Positions 34,474 through 46,526 are shown, numbered from the stretch's first letter. The stretch: 64,000 bases of DNA from Isoetes taiwanensis (GCA_021234155.1 JAJEKV010000008.1:18137922-18201921); one strand, 5' to 3'. A program made the numbers and translations. The notes: generated from the sequence alone by a model not told the origin.

Positions 34474-37400
34474 TCAGCATCTCATGGAGGGGCTGGCGGG
34501 ATGAACCGGCTCGGGTGGCGTAAGCGTGGGAATGTCATCATATGTCAGGCAACTCTGAAGGGTGTGGCATTCATCTTCCGCAGCTCCAACCTGGCAGCGT
34601 TGACAAAGCCTCTCCTGACGCAGCTTCCCAACCCATCTCCCTGTCTCAATCCGGAGATGGTGCGCACCTGTGCAGATAGAGGCAATGGATCTGCACTTTT
34701 TCATGGGTAGATGAGTGCGCAGGTAGCATTGTAGGCCCTGCTCCAACCTGGGATTTATGTGGCATTGATAATGTGCCGTCTTGACCTGTTCAAGGGTGCT
34801 GGCATTCCATAGCTTACTGAGGAAGCATGCGTCAAAAAGTGCTTGTCTCGAGATCGCGGTGGTACCGCCTCCGTTTGCACTTAGACGCACCTGTGCTCCT
34901 GCACATTCCATCTGGACAGCCACTGAGCTCTTTTTCCCGCCAGCAGGCTTTTAGGCATTGAGGCCCCATTGCCATAGTGTAAGCGAGGTGAGGGAGATGA
35001 ATATCGTCCATGCTGACCACCTTCTGGAAGTAGACGATGTGTTTGTCAAGGGCTCCTCTTTAAAGATGTAAGAAACTTGTTTCCTGCAACAGTATCTGGT
35101 ATGGGACTGTGGACTTCACCCCCAGGGCTCGTGCCAAGAAAGCCTTCTGCACCTGCTCCAAGTCGTCCCAAGTGGCGAGGGAAATCATTGGGCCCCAGAC
35201 CTCGACCACGTAAAAAACACAGGTTCTACTAGCACCTTGAACAGGTGCGATTGGTGGGCCCAATCATACAGCTCCGCGTTGTGGCTATTATTCTCCATTG
35301 CATAGAGTGCTTTCCAACCTGCTGCGGCTCGTAGCCGGATAGAATTGTCCCAGTTCATGGCCGACGGGAACTCCACCCCCAAATATTTGTAAGCGGACAC
35401 CACTTCAATATTTGGCCACGATAAGTGAGGATTGGAGGCGATGGTTGGCGTGCGGACGATATCAAAACCGCCTTGGTTTTGGCTAAGTTGACACACATGT
35501 CAGTCACCTGGTAAAACGTGTCCAGGGCATCGAGATGGCATTGCATGTCTGCCCGAGTGTGTACTAGGAGGTCCACATCATCAGCATAGATTAGCTGCCT
35601 GATGATCTGGTGTAGGAGGTGATCCCCGGTGCCTCCATTATCGTGACCAGCTCTCCGGTGATCAATATACATGCAAAATAGTGTGGGAGAGAGGGCACCC
35701 TTGCGGGACCCATTTGCTCTCGAATGGTTATTTCTTTGGTTGCAGCCGACCCGGCGCGATGTCTCATATAACCTGCAGGTGTTCACCTTGTTCGAGGGAT
35801 GTAGATGTTTGCAATCTTGCCCGCGGCTTTTCCCAAAGCCGGCGTCAAAAGCGTGGCGAAGTCTCTGAAAGCGGCAATCTGAATCCTGCATCGTCGGTTC
35901 TGGCGTCATCAACCAAAGTCCAGGCGTGAAGATATGATCTATGGTTGAGTGCCTCGGCACGAATCACTTTGTTTGAGTGCCCGCACTTCGCTGCTCCCGC
36001 CCATCCTGTCAATTGCATTTCGAGGATCCGGGGAGCTTTGCAAATACCGAGCTGATCATGATGGTCCGGTAATTAGTCGCAATGCGGTCTCTTGCCTTGT
36101 AGATTGGGACAATCCCGCTGGTGGTCCATTCTGGCGGGGGAAAGCCTTCGTAATGCCGGTGAACATGTCCACAAGATTGGTGCTATGGGTGGCACTGCCC
36201 ACTTGAATAACTCGCACGCATGCCATCAAGATCTGGTGTTTTTCCAGCGGGTTCAAGGCGTTGTCGCCTATGCATTACATCTGCCTCTGTGATTGCTAGT
36301 AACGGGGAGACCGGGAGGGGGGGGGGAGGGGAGGGTATCTTTGCGCCGCACTGCACAGAGTTGTAGAGCTGTTGTAGTTATTGCCCCCAGTGTCTGGGTG
36401 ATATTTCCGGTGGGAGGGATGGTGCTGTCTATGAGCACTCTCCGCTGAGGAAAGGTCTTGGGATGGCGTTCGGGAGGAAGAACATTTCTGTTGATGGGCC
36501 GCCAATGTATCGGCCTTTCTAGTCTTGAGGAAAGTGCAGCATTGCTTGACTACATCAAGGCGTAACACGGGATCACATGATTTCGACATCGAACCATGAT
36601 TGCAGCGGAAAGAGCTGTAGCTCTTGAGGTTTGTCGGCGGCGACTTCTCCTAACACACCTCTCTGCAGCAGCCCGAGGACATCAATGAGCCTGCCCGCCT
36701 GCTGCTCCAGCGTTGAGCATTGTGTGAGATGCTTGTCCGGATCCTCGCAAGCATCACAGGGTAGTAAATGGGAGCGCTCATAGTCCAGTCCGAGTTGCTG
36801 GGGCATATGAGGGTGTTGGATAGGTTGGGACAACCTGCCAAGCCCAGGTGCAAGTGGCGTGGGTGAGTGCCGGTCCACCTCGTCATCCCTACTAGCTGTT
36901 CCCACTTGAAACTATTTGACGAGGTGCATGTCCTGCTCGGCCACCAAAACATAGTCTACTACGCTGGACCCACCCCCTTGGTTCTCCTGCGTGCAAGTGT
37001 GCTGGCTTGAGGACGACCACTGTGCCAGCCCATTGCAAATCACTAGGTCAAAGATATTGCAGAGTGGCAACAACTGCCTCCCATAGCGCGAGACCTGAAT
37101 GTCAGCTGATGCCCGTGGCCAAGCTCCTTCTGAAGGGCTCAGCTGCAGCACATCATCTATCAGAGGGTTAAATCTCATCGGCTATTTCTTGCCAGTGCGG
37201 GCATTGAAGTCTCCAACGAGCATGACCCTACCCTCCTGCTTGTGTTGTTGTATGTCATCATATAGATCGACATAGGGCTGCAGCCTATCCACACCCAGAT
37301 GGTTGTGATAGAAGTGCTCTCGGCATGTGGGAAGTAGCAGGCCGCTACAACGAGAGGGCTACCACTGCAATTCTGCACGCGTACCCACAGGTACCTACTA

Positions 37401-37665
37401 TATTTGTCTATCTTACACAGGGAAACTGACTGTGCCAGAGTTTTTCGGTAGTAGCAGGCGACCCTTCCGTGTCCCCGCTTTCCTGTGCATTCATTGAAGA
37501 CAGAGTAGCGATGGTATCCTGGCATGTCGGGTAGTCTATGTCCAGCATGCTCCCATGTTTCCATGAGGAAGATGAGGTCCATATCAGCAGCAACTGAGTT
37601 GAGACTGTCTCCCTTCTGTCATGGGAAGCCCCGACAATTCCAAGAGACCATACGCACATGCAATC
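34474..37665 (-). pseudogene. LINE ORF2: endonuclease and reverse transcriptase, frameshifted
   Basis: It opens with MVSWNCRGFP (~37660), the start of an APE-type endonuclease, then LIFLMETWEH and a GDFNA box (frameshifted, ~37190). The endonuclease end includes YGRQLLPLCNIFDLVICNG and SSVVDYVLV. Reverse transcriptase follows: MPRHSTIDHIFT, GALSPTLFCMYID, and RQLIYADDVDLLVHT with the catalytic Asp pair (35560-35620). The C-terminus has VEVWGPMISLATWDDLEQV, HHLRIETGRW and a Cys/His-rich RLCQRCQVGAAEDECHTLQ. This RT type differs from the L1 fragment at 3.5-5.2 kb. At least four frameshifts make it inactive. Confidence 0.9.
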
Positions 37666-37689
37666 CCTATTTCTTTGGCCGGGGCTGGC

Positions 37690-39292
37690 GATAGGTTTGG
37701 TGGTGGCGGCCACGGGGAGTTGGTGGTGGAGGCGGCATTTGGCATGTTGGCGGTGGCGGTGAGGCCATTGTGGCGGGGATGTCTGCCGGATAAGATCGCG
37801 GCGGAAAGGGCCTCGAGCATTTGAGGCGCCATCGCCAGCATTAAGTTGCCTGGAGATCTGCATCTTTTCCCGAACTAGCCCTGCTGCACCTCTCTGTTTG
37901 CGGACATTCTTGACTTTCTCCAACTCATGCCTGCGGTCCTCCTGTTGTGCCGGAATCAGATCGGTCTGTCTGAGGCAGTCCCGCCGGTACCTGCCTTGGT
38001 GTAGGATGGCTGCTCGCTCTTGCGCGTTCCTGACTGTGAAGATGACTATTTGGGGACGTTCAGGGCGCTGGGCTCCATGGCGTGTCGCCCTAGCAATGCA
38101 TACGGGTGTGTGGAATGTCATCCGGGCAAGGATCTGTGTCTGGAGCTGGTTGATGAGATGCTCTCCTGCCTCCTCTTTCAGGCCACGTACCACCACATTG
38201 TGGCTCCTGCGTCTTCATTCCTGGAACTTTGAGGTTGTCGGGCTCGTGGTGGCTATTGCGGCATTCGCAGGTTGGGATGTGCGGGGCGTGTGTTGTGACC
38301 TGTGGCGGGGTGGTGGTTGCACGGAGCAGCTTGGTGACGCAGCGTTGGGCTGCCCTGGTCGGCATCTTGCAGGCCTCCGGGTATGTGGATCTGTCATATC
38401 CCTTGTTGTGGCCTCTGCTCTCTGTAATCGGGAGCTCAGCTCCTGCTGGAATTGCTGCTGCCTGACCAATTTCATGTGTGCATCGCCGTAATTGTTCATG
38501 GGCTTCTGCATGAAGGCCCTTGCCTTGCTGGGTGACGGTTTCCCTAAGCTCCTGCAGCTCTTGGTCTCGCGCGTCGGCCTTCCTCTCAAGCGCTCTCAAC
38601 TCCGACTGACTCACTTCGAAGGCAGTCTGCATGCCTCGCATGGTGTGGCGGCCTCCGCAACTTCTGATTGGAGGCGGGAGATGGTTGCCCTTGTCTTCTG
38701 ATCGGTACGTTGCCTATCTTGTGCCATGGTCTCTATGATGATGGAGAGGGAGTCCATTCGAGCCCGCAGGTCAACAAGATCTTGCTTGGCTTTGTTGTCT
38801 TTGAAGGGTGTGCCAAGCGGATATCGTCTTCGATTCTTTGTGACTGGTCTCCATCTCTACAATCGCTATCTCTCTACTCGCGGTTGTCTTACGGCGAGAA
38901 CATGGAAGCGTCGAGGATTGGATCTCTTCTGCCAGGTCTGCAATTCGGGTCCTGTTGCCTGCGATTCCTGCCTCCAGTTGTTTCAAGGCCTGGTTTGTCA
39001 TCGTCTGAACAATAATCAGCTTCCTCCCGGGTCGATCTTGCTGATTGGGCCTTTGCCCGTGCCTCTCTCCTCATGGAAGTGGCCTCTCCCTTGTTCTTGC
39101 CGTCTGGTCGGAGCCGTTTACGTGGAGGACCATCCTCTTGATCCTTACAGGCGTGCTTGTCATGCAGGATCGATAGCTTTGGGGCATCGTGGGGTGAAGT
39201 GTGGGGCTGGGCACGGGCCTGGGTGTGGGCTGTGGCTTGGAGGTGTCTGCCTTCTGGTGTGGTTTTGGGTAGGGGTGTTCAGAAGTGGCCAT
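37690..39292 (-). pseudogene. LINE ORF1 (coiled coil plus RRM-like nucleic-acid-binding protein)
   Basis: It begins MATSEHPYPKPHQKADTS (39292), a Pro/Lys/Arg-rich head. A heptad-like stretch, SELRALERKADARDQELQEL (~38600), predicts a coiled coil. Next is VVRGLKEEAGEHLINQLQ, then RPQIVIFTVRNAQERAAIL and TDLIPAQQEDRRHELEKVKN. This is the RRM and C-terminal pattern of L1-type ORF1 (Transposase_22-like) proteins, which trimerise and bind element RNA. Frames shift at least three times. ORF2 begins shortly after it ends. Confidence 0.78.
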
Positions 39293-39424
39293 CGTTGATT
39301 GGATTCTGCAAGATCCAGAAGTGAATTAAAAGCGACAAGCTTATAAATTCTTTGCGTTAAATAGCTAGATGAATAGACGTGTTGAGCCTGAGCCGCTTCC
39401 CCGAGCCGGCGTAAAGCCGTAACA

Positions 39425-40130
39425 CACACCATCTTTGAATTGAGTCAGGCAGATGGATTGAGGAGCCATGCTAGAATAGGGTTTCTCAGTGCTGTCAAGT
39501 AGGAGCTGTTGAAGGTAAATGTCACATCCTTCAGAGTTGTCCAGCATATGATAAAATTTGAACACGCTATGCTGAGTTGGCCAGGCCCAACGAGCCACTA
39601 CATGTGATATTGAGCACAACATCAGTACGGATGCTGGGATCATACCTTGAGGAGGTCATGGATATGTGAGCTCAGCTAAGTCCTCGGACACTCACCTTGC
39701 ATGTATATATTTCATGATGTATATTTGTACCATTTCTCGGCATTCTTACTCGGGGGATTCACACAGAAGACCCGTATAAACCAAGCGAGTGTTTGGAAGG
39801 GGGTTTTCCTCAATGTTTCCGTATGTATACTAGGGGTCTAAATCCCCCTCCTACTGACATTCTAGTATATTTTCAAAACGGAAGGGGTGTTCTAACACTT
39901 TCACGTACATATATAGGGGTGTTCCTTCTCACCCTAAGCACGCAAATGGCATATGCTCATGTGATAAAGGTGAATCCCCTAGGCATTCTTATTACTGCCA
40001 TGGTCTTTCCCTCGAAAATCCTTCGGGGTTGGGGGTTTTTAATCCGCACAGTAATGAGTCTGATATGCCCTTCATTGGGTGTCATAATCGATTGATCTTC
40101 GTGGACAATAAAAACCATTTGTTACGAACC
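39425..40130 (+). pseudogene. LINE (copy C), right piece: ORF2 C-terminus and 3' end
   Basis: It resumes exactly at the CACAC duplication. The reading IESGRW...CCQVGAVEGKCHILQS matches RIETGRW...CQVGAAEDECHTLQS of copy A. The 3' untranslated region also matches (ggacactcacc...gcatg, tatatttgtac, gggggtttttaa). It ends near gtggacaataaaaaccattt, homologous to the 3' ends of copies A and B. Confidence 0.85.
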
Positions 40131-41244
40131 AAAATTTTAGTACCAAAAATTTCGATTTGTATCCACATCAAACCATCAGAGTACACAGAACAAGTACTGC
40201 CTCCCACGAGGCTATATACATGAACACCACGTATACAGATAACAAGTAGACAACATAAGATAACTAAATGCACACGGACGCTCCGCCAGCTATCAAACAG
40301 CCTGCACAAGCTTCCACGTGTTAGTAACATGCATAAGAGTTATCTAGTAGTGTCAATACGAAGCAACGGCCCGGCGGTTTTGCAAGAACACACATATGGA
40401 ATCCACCACATGCACCATAGCATGAGCCAGCGGAACACACCCGACCATATCTAGACGATGCGTGGTCTAGAACCCCCTCTGGTGGATCCAATGTCGGGGA
40501 AAGCTGCGGGCATTATAAGGATCGCGGGCTACTCATTTGTTGGTTCCGCATGCCATCGCCCCATACCCGCGACAAGCTTCACCTCACAAGAGCCCCTCGT
40601 TCTTATTTAGATAAACCCGCTCATCTAATATCATGCCCGCATAAAACTCCCTTGGGTAACACTCAACGTGCTCACCCAAATCTGCTTGATGGAGCATCGG
40701 CTCCACAATGGATTTCTGCTTTCAGCGGCAATTCGTGGGCATATGATATTGTCCCATACCAATACCATTAGCCTACCTCACCTGACACTCCCGGAGACAT
40801 CTAAGAGAACAAGCATAAGGCCATCCCATAAAAAGAATAAGCAAAGGCTACACTTCCATAATGGATGGCTGCGAAGGGATCATGGTCGTAAAAAATTGGC
40901 ACTGCTATCAAAGGCGGCCCGGCGACCTTACCACAATCGGCAACCCATCATGACTAGAAAAGGACAACCAGGTTTATAAGTAAACAAGGTTTATGAGTGA
41001 ACAATCGGGAAGCTCAACCCGACTACGGTATTACCGACATCGAAGAAGCGAGGTATGGCAGCTTATCACTTAGGTTGGGGTATTTTTGAGTTGCGAGGCC
41101 GAAGTCTATCTGAACCTCCCGACAATTCAGCCGGTTGCCCGCCTTTGCAAATCCAGTCACTCCATCCCTTTTCTCTTTTCTTCAATCCGCCTAGTTCCCT
41201 TACGCGCTGCCTTGCTTACGTAACCTGCGCGCCACGGCCCCAAT
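40131..41244. other. Unassigned, GC-balanced sequence
   Basis: No gene or clear element border. TGTCGGGGAAAGC at 40492 has the look of an LTR start, but no matching end or second copy is in the window. Confidence 0.4.
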
Positions 41245-41809
41245 TGTTGAGACTCATGCCAGCGTGGCGAGCCGCGTGGTGATATCTTGGCCAGCGGGTG
41301 GCCTGTCGAACGAAGACCCGATGGCCCGAGGTCTCCCCTAGGCCAGCCGAGCGGCTGCTTGATGTAGGGTTGGTGGCATCCCCGATTTTGGGGTGCTCAC
41401 CATTTTGAATATTAAATGGTTTTTCAACCATTAAGGTATTCCAAAGCTTAAAAGACATTTACCCTTTAAATGGCCCAATGGTTCTTTAAACCATTATAAG
41501 CTATTTGTTACCTTAGCTTAGCATAACATAAGCCCAACTTTTATTGCATGGGTTGCCTACCCATTCAAGCGTTGCCCATTACATTATGTTCATAATGTAC
41601 TTAGAGCAATCACGCAACTAAATTTATCATCCATAAATAGTTGCGCCCCTAGTCTAGGATCTACTAGGTGCACCGTACCCTAGGCTAGAGAACAACATGC
41701 GACCATTACCCGTCTATGGCACACATACCATAGCACATTCTATTATGCCAAACATTAGCATGCATGCAAAATATCCAACAATGGTCTGTTAAAATATTTA
41801 GGCATAACA
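41245..41809 (-). repeat. Candidate 3' LTR of the Ty3/gypsy element at 41-45 kb
   Basis: The right edge is well placed. ...GGCATAACA is followed by a C-run that on the minus strand is a polypurine tract (GGGGGGGGAGTAA), the same arrangement as in the 19-25 kb element. The left edge (TGTTGAGACTC at 41245) is a guess from the inverted TGTT/AACA ends. No second LTR is in the window. Confidence 0.5.
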
Positions 41810-41934
41810 TTACTCCCCCCCCGGGATTCTTGTCCTCAAGAATCGGCTCCAGACCATTGAGCCATAACATCCAGATATTGAGTCATGAAACAACGACTCT
41901 CCATTAAGCCCTCGAGGCAGTCTATGTTTCCACT

Positions 41935-42471
41935 TCACGGAAATTCCATCTGGTCTCTTTGGCGGATCCGCACTATCCGGGAATTCAATATTCTTTCAGG
42001 GGTAGGGATTTTATTCAACTCCACCATGTGTTCCTGAGAAGGCACAACATTCGCGGCTTTCCCTAGAGCTGGTTGCAACTGGCTCTCATGGAAAACTGGA
42101 TGAATGTCCACATTCGGTGGAAGTTGCAACTTGAAGGCAACATCACTATATTTCTTCACAATTTTATAAGGACCACTGTATCTTGGGGAGAGCTTTGGTT
42201 TCTTTCCTGCAAGCAATGGCAATATCGCTTTTCTTTTCAAATTTGCAGGGAAGACCACACGAAGGTACACCATTTGACCCTCATGCAGCTCAATCGAGAC
42301 TCTTGACAAATTGGCACATGCCCTTGCCCGATCCTGGGCCTGTCTCATATGCAATTGACACAACCCAAGTGTCACATCCATGCCTTCAAGCATACTTATA
42401 GCACCATCAGTTTTCAGCCCTTCAAAACCAAGCGATACAGGTCCTCTGGGATTTCCCCCAAACATAGCCAC
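41935..42471 (-). pseudogene. Ty3/gypsy post-integrase tail
   Basis: One open frame of 178 codons. It contains AQDRARACANLSR, GQMVYLRVVFPANLK, LSPRYSGPYKIVKKY, VDIHPVFHESQL and PTPERILNSRIVRIRQRD, the standard C-terminal half of plant Ty3/gypsy integrase up to the linker. No chromodomain core is visible. It is one of the few long uninterrupted element frames in the window. Confidence 0.88.
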
Positions 42472-42504
42472 AACGGGCTAGTCTTGATGCTCTGTTGGAA
42501 CCCA

Positions 42505-43110
42505 TTATTGTAAGCAAACTCTACAATTGGTAAATAGTCCTCCCATCTGGATTGCTGAGTGGCCATAAGATCTCAGCATATCCTCCAGAATCTGATTCAC
42601 TCTTTCAGTTTGCCCATCCGTTTCTGGATGATCTCCACTAGAAGAAGCTGAAGAGTGCATTTTATCTGAGAGAACAATTTCGCCCGGAAATTCCCGGTGA
42701 ATTTCACATCTCGATCGCTTACAATAGCTTTGGGTAATCCAAAATAGGAAATACATGCTGCATATAAGCCTTGGCTCTGTAAGCCATCGGACATTCTTTG
42801 TCCCGAGGAGGTATAAAGCGTGCATGCCGTCAACCTATCCACAATGACAAGTATCTGGGTATAGTAATGCGATGCAGAGGCAACTTCACAATAAAATCCA
42901 TAGAGATTTCACTCCATCTTTCACCGCACAGTGAGAGAGGTTACCATTATTTGAGTCTTGCCTCGACTTGCTTTAACCTGGCGACAAGTCTCACTGAGAC
43001 TTTTACATATTCTGCCGCCCTCTTTCAAGCTAGGCCAATAAAACATTCTCTTGGCGATTCATAAGTTTTCCATTCACCTCCATGCCCGGCATAAGGTGCA
43101 TCATGAAATT
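42505..43110 (-). pseudogene. Ty3/gypsy integrase core, frameshifted
   Basis: YFGLPKAIVSDRDVKFTGNF carries the second catalytic Asp. DHPETDGQTERVNQILEDML carries the Glu, in a different frame. The region of the first Asp and the zinc-binding pair (42850-43110) is in further frames. Confidence 0.82.
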
Positions 43111-43439
43111 AAGCTCAATAATTGCTTCTCAAAGTGTCAGCGGCGGGGAACATAAATCGTCCTTTATGATACCGAGTCCATTGCGGATATCCCAAACATC
43201 AGGTAACTTGGATAGATGCTGCATACTCAAGATATAGGCATCCAAGTCATATGCTTGCTTAATTTGTGACACCAAAGCAATTTCACATTGAACCATTACA
43301 TTTACTTCGAACCCTAGAAAGAGCATCGACAATGGGATTCTTTTTCGGGAAGATGTTCAACATGAAAATGAAATTGAGAAAGAAAGTCCAACCATCTTGC
43401 TTGCCTTGGACTTACCTCTACTGGCTTTGCGAGGAATTT

Positions 43440-43900
43440 TTAGCGGTTTATGATCCGTATAGACCACAAACTCACACTTATTGCGAGATAATGTTTTCGG
43501 ACTTTTGCGCATGAACCATTGCCAATAACTCCACGCTCATAGGTGGAATAGTTCTTCGGCGACATTGAGTTGGCGACTTTCATACGCCACCACCCTACCA
43601 TCCGCATGAGAACGGCACCAATGGCATAACCACATGCATCGGTGTAAACCTCATAAGGTTTACTCATATGCGGAATCAACGAGAATAGGCGTAGAGGTCA
43701 GCAACCTCTTGACATATCCATTTTTTTCTGCTGCTTCACCGTCCATTGCCCTTTGGACATTAGTTTTCAACAACATGGTTAAAGCGGTGCAATCTTGGCA
43801 AACTTCGGACAAATCTGCGATAATAAGCGGCCAATCCCAGAAACTACGCGGCTTCGGTCGTTCTTTGTACGGGGCCAAGGCGAATTGCCTCCGTCTTCTT
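43440..43900 (-). pseudogene. Ty3/gypsy RNase H region
   Basis: PYEVYTDACGYAIGAVLMRM marks the first catalytic Asp. A degraded NYSTYERGVIGNG (the Glu region) follows. The upstream frame (43660-43878) includes the connection from reverse transcriptase. Confidence 0.78.
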
Positions 43901-44708
43901 GGGATCTCTGGCTACACGGCCAGAGATACAATGTGGCCCAAATATTCCACCGTGCTTCGAGAAATTCACACTTTGACATTTTCGCATACAACTTATCTTG
44001 TCACGGCAGAGTTAGCACAGAACGCAAATGATTCAAATGCTCACCCAAGGTTTTACTATAGACCAGGATATCATCTAAAAATACTTCAACAAAAGTATCA
44101 AGACATCCTGCAAAAACCTCATTCATCATGCGGAAAAGGTAGCGGGGAGCATTCGTTAGTCAAAAGGCATCACCAAAAATTCAAAATGACCAAAGGTGGT
44201 CTGAAGCAGTCTTATATACATCCGACTCCTTCACTCTTATCTGATGATAACCACTGCGCAAATCCAACTTAGAAAAATATTTAGCTCATGTTAATCTATC
44301 CATAATCTCATCCATTCTAGGCAAAGGGTACCTATTCTTGATCATTGATCTTATTCAAGCCGCGATAATCAATGCACATCCGCATTGATCCGTCCTTTTC
44401 TTGACTAGAATGGAGGGAGCACCATAAGGGGATTTGCTAGGTCTCACAAACCCTTTGGCTAACAGCTCATGAACTGCTTCTTTACCTCCTCTTATTCCAA
44501 TATGGACAATCTATAAGGGCTCTGAGAAAACGGGTTTTGGATCGGGCTCTAAATCAATCTCATGTTCAATCTCTCTACTAGGTGGAAGACCTTGAGGCGG
44601 TTCCTGGGGGGAACCGTCACGAAATTCATTCAACAGATCCTGCAACTCTCTCTGGCCTTTTGAATTCTCTTTGACCTCACCATCAGCACTCATATGACAG
44701 CACTCCAA
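43900..44708 (-). pseudogene. Ty3/gypsy reverse transcriptase
   Basis: REIEHEIDLEPDPKPVFSEP (44511-44708) marks the start of the domain. The catalytic box reads VFLDDILVYSKT at about 44050-44090 on the minus strand. Intervening motifs lie in several frames. Unlike the 19-25 kb copy, the palm is present here. Confidence 0.8.
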
Positions 44709-44764
44709 AGCAGGATAACATTCATCAATAAATAGAAGAAAACATTGATTGGAAGATTTACGTA

Positions 44765-44971
44765 CTAGATCTCACGTCCATCGTGCTTCAGCATCACCTG
44801 GTGGGTGTTCCAATCTATTGCGGTAGGTTTAACCCGCTGCAACCATGTTATCCCCAGCACCACATCATACCGGCCAACATCCAAGAGGTAAAATTCAAGT
44901 TTTTCCTGGTATCCTTGAATACACAAGGGCACCCCAATAGCTTTACGATCCTCCACCTGAGAATCATTCAC
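44765..44971 (-). pseudogene. Retropepsin-like aspartic protease, C-terminal half
   Basis: GYQEKLEFYLLDVGRYDVVL then GITWLQRVKPTAIDW is the ILGxxWL region of plant gypsy proteases (RVP_2 type). The active-site DSG/DTG half would lie further upstream and is missing, because the element stops at ~44990. Confidence 0.75.
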
Positions 44972-45606
44972 AAAAGGCCCATCTACCTTGTACTTATTGG
45001 TCTTTACACAAGGTAGGTGCAGTTCTTAGGTTCACGTCCTTTGATGCTGCCTTTGGCGCTTAGGGTTTCAGCCCTGCTCTTTTGCTCATAACTCGGGATT
45101 CCGGTGTCAGATTCCGATGTTCTTGGGCTCTTTGGAAAGCTTGTCGAACGAGCTTTCCGTCGGTGTATGATGTGTATGGTGTTTCCTCTGTTTTAGTCGC
45201 CGGAATCCACCTGACAGTCCCGGCCCTCTATGGCGACCCACGGCGGCATGCATGCTATTTGAAGAAAAACCCGCGAATTTGGATACCTCGTCCCCATCGA
45301 AGGCAGGTATCCACAGGGCTGAGGCAATCGGGGTTGTCAGGAGAACAGGCGGTTCCCTCGGGCTAATTTGGTAGCTTGGAGGCATCCGAGACCATCTGCC
45401 GGGGCTGCGCTCAAGCGGCTTCTCCAGCGAGAAGGGCGAATTTCCCTTGTGGAAGTTCGCCGGGGATTATGATTGCGGGGAGCCCAAAAGGCTAATGACC
45501 GGATAAGGGGAGATACAAGCAACAACATGACTAGTCGCGGAGATGGGGCACCGCTTGGATAAAGTCCACCAGCGGTGGATGGAAGACATGGCGCAAGCGG
45601 GCTGAC

Positions 45607-46513
45607 ATGAAGGGGTTCTTTGCGGCCGGTGTACAAGTCACAAGCATGGCTGGTGGGATAGATGCTAAGGAAAAGGATGTGGAAGCGGTGTGGGGCGGGG
45701 CTCAATTCCTTGATGAAGCAAAGAGGCAGCGAGGAGATGTCGGGGGAAGATGCTTACATATAGAGAACCATATGGCCCACTACGGCCAAGAGATCACGGG
45801 ACCTCCGAATGGAGGTGCAACGAGTCGGGAGTGCACCCAGGTCATCGCACCAGCACCCCTATACGAGAGGCGAGGTGGCTCGGGGGGCCGGAGGGTGCCG
45901 TGAGAGCAAGACATCCGAGCCACGCCCGCCTCAACCTTATTGTGCGGGGATTCTTGGGAGGAGCAAAGGCGAGGATTTGCCGGGTAAGCTTACCACCACG
46001 GTACTTTGCAAAGCTCAATTATAGTATTTGGTTATCAAGAGTCCAATCGGGGTGGGAGGACCGAGCATGAGACCTTGGCTGAATTAAGTTTGCGATCTTG
46101 GATTGGGAGGCAAAATCTTTGTTGTTGCATCGCACCTGTCGCGAAAGGTGCGTTCATATACACGGATGCGGATCTCACGCCACTTGCAACAACGGGGAAA
46201 GAAGCCAAGAGTTGGTCAAGATAAGAGATTCGACAAGGCTGGAGGGGCTGCTGGTTTTGGTTAATGGCAAGATGAAGGTATATGTGCCTCCCTCGTCGGG
46301 CGATTGCGGGCGGCATTCCACGAACGGCTAGCGTCGCGGGCCGAGGCGGTCGAGGAACATCGAGCGAGGCAGGAGCGAGGGCCGGGAGAGAGGCGGATTG
46401 AGGCCTTCCACAAGCTGCAGCACATCCATCGGGGGTCCCATGTGAGGCTGCCCGAGTTATTCCAACCACAGCCAGCGTCCTCGGGCACTTTCAGATGGGT
46501 CCACGGCCCCTGA
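45607..46513 (+). pseudogene. LINE ORF1 remnant
   Basis: Frames are short. YTDADLTPLATTGKEAKSWS matches the RQTDLIPAQQEDRRHELEKV end of copy A ORF1 by position and pattern, and a charged, coil-like segment precedes it. It lies immediately before the endonuclease start at ~46530. Confidence 0.55.
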
Positions 46514-46526
46514 TTAGCATAGGAAA

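Larger units (their letters stand above)
34178..39305 (-). mobile_element. LINE (copy A), near full length, two ORFs, inserted in an LTR
   Basis: A minus-strand non-LTR retrotransposon with a coiled-coil plus RRM-like ORF1 and an endonuclease/reverse-transcriptase ORF2. Its 3' end reads GATAAAAATTCCATTCGTT, homologous to the AATAAA-(CTTC)n end of copy B at 49.93-49.96 kb. The 5' edge is placed a few bases upstream of the first ORF1 Met, because LTR sequence resumes at ~39310. I could not define the target duplication. Confidence 0.88.
29066..39424 (-). mobile_element. Ty3/gypsy LTR retrotransposon inserted in a LINE and itself carrying a LINE
   Basis: The left LTR 29066-29725 starts TGATACAAA and ends GTAGCA. 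The right LTR starts at 33598 with the same TGATACAAA and ends at 39424 with GTAACA, after a ~5.1 kb LINE insertion. The 5-base target duplication CACAC is perfect (29061-29065 and 39425-39429). Inside, integrase and post-integrase pieces read on the minus strand. A purine tract (GAGAAGGGAAGGA on the minus strand) abuts the left LTR, so that LTR is the 3' one. Gag, protease and reverse transcriptase are too decayed to assign between 31.5 and 33.6 kb. Confidence 0.9.
33598..39424 (-). repeat. 5' LTR, split by a LINE and carrying an inverted central segment
   Basis: The LTR parts are 33598-34177 and about 39310-39424. The split point follows cgacccttaag. Downstream LTR sequence resumes at acaagcttataaatt. 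About 190 bases in the middle run opposite to the other LTR, flanked by 47-base inverted arms (see 33789-34073). Confidence 0.85.
41810..44990 (-). mobile_element. Ty3/gypsy retrotransposon internal region, truncated at its 5' end
   Basis: The minus strand carries, in order, protease, reverse transcriptase, RNase H, integrase and the post-integrase tail. Many frameshifts interrupt it. Gag, the primer-binding site and the 5' LTR are absent; sequence right of ~45000 is LINE-associated. It is related to, but clearly distinct from, the 19-25 kb element. Confidence 0.85.

Noticed and set aside
40492-41809. A longer LTR starting TGTCGGGG at 40492
   Set aside because: No second copy, no inverted-end match and no target duplication could be found, so I kept the shorter candidate beginning at 41245.
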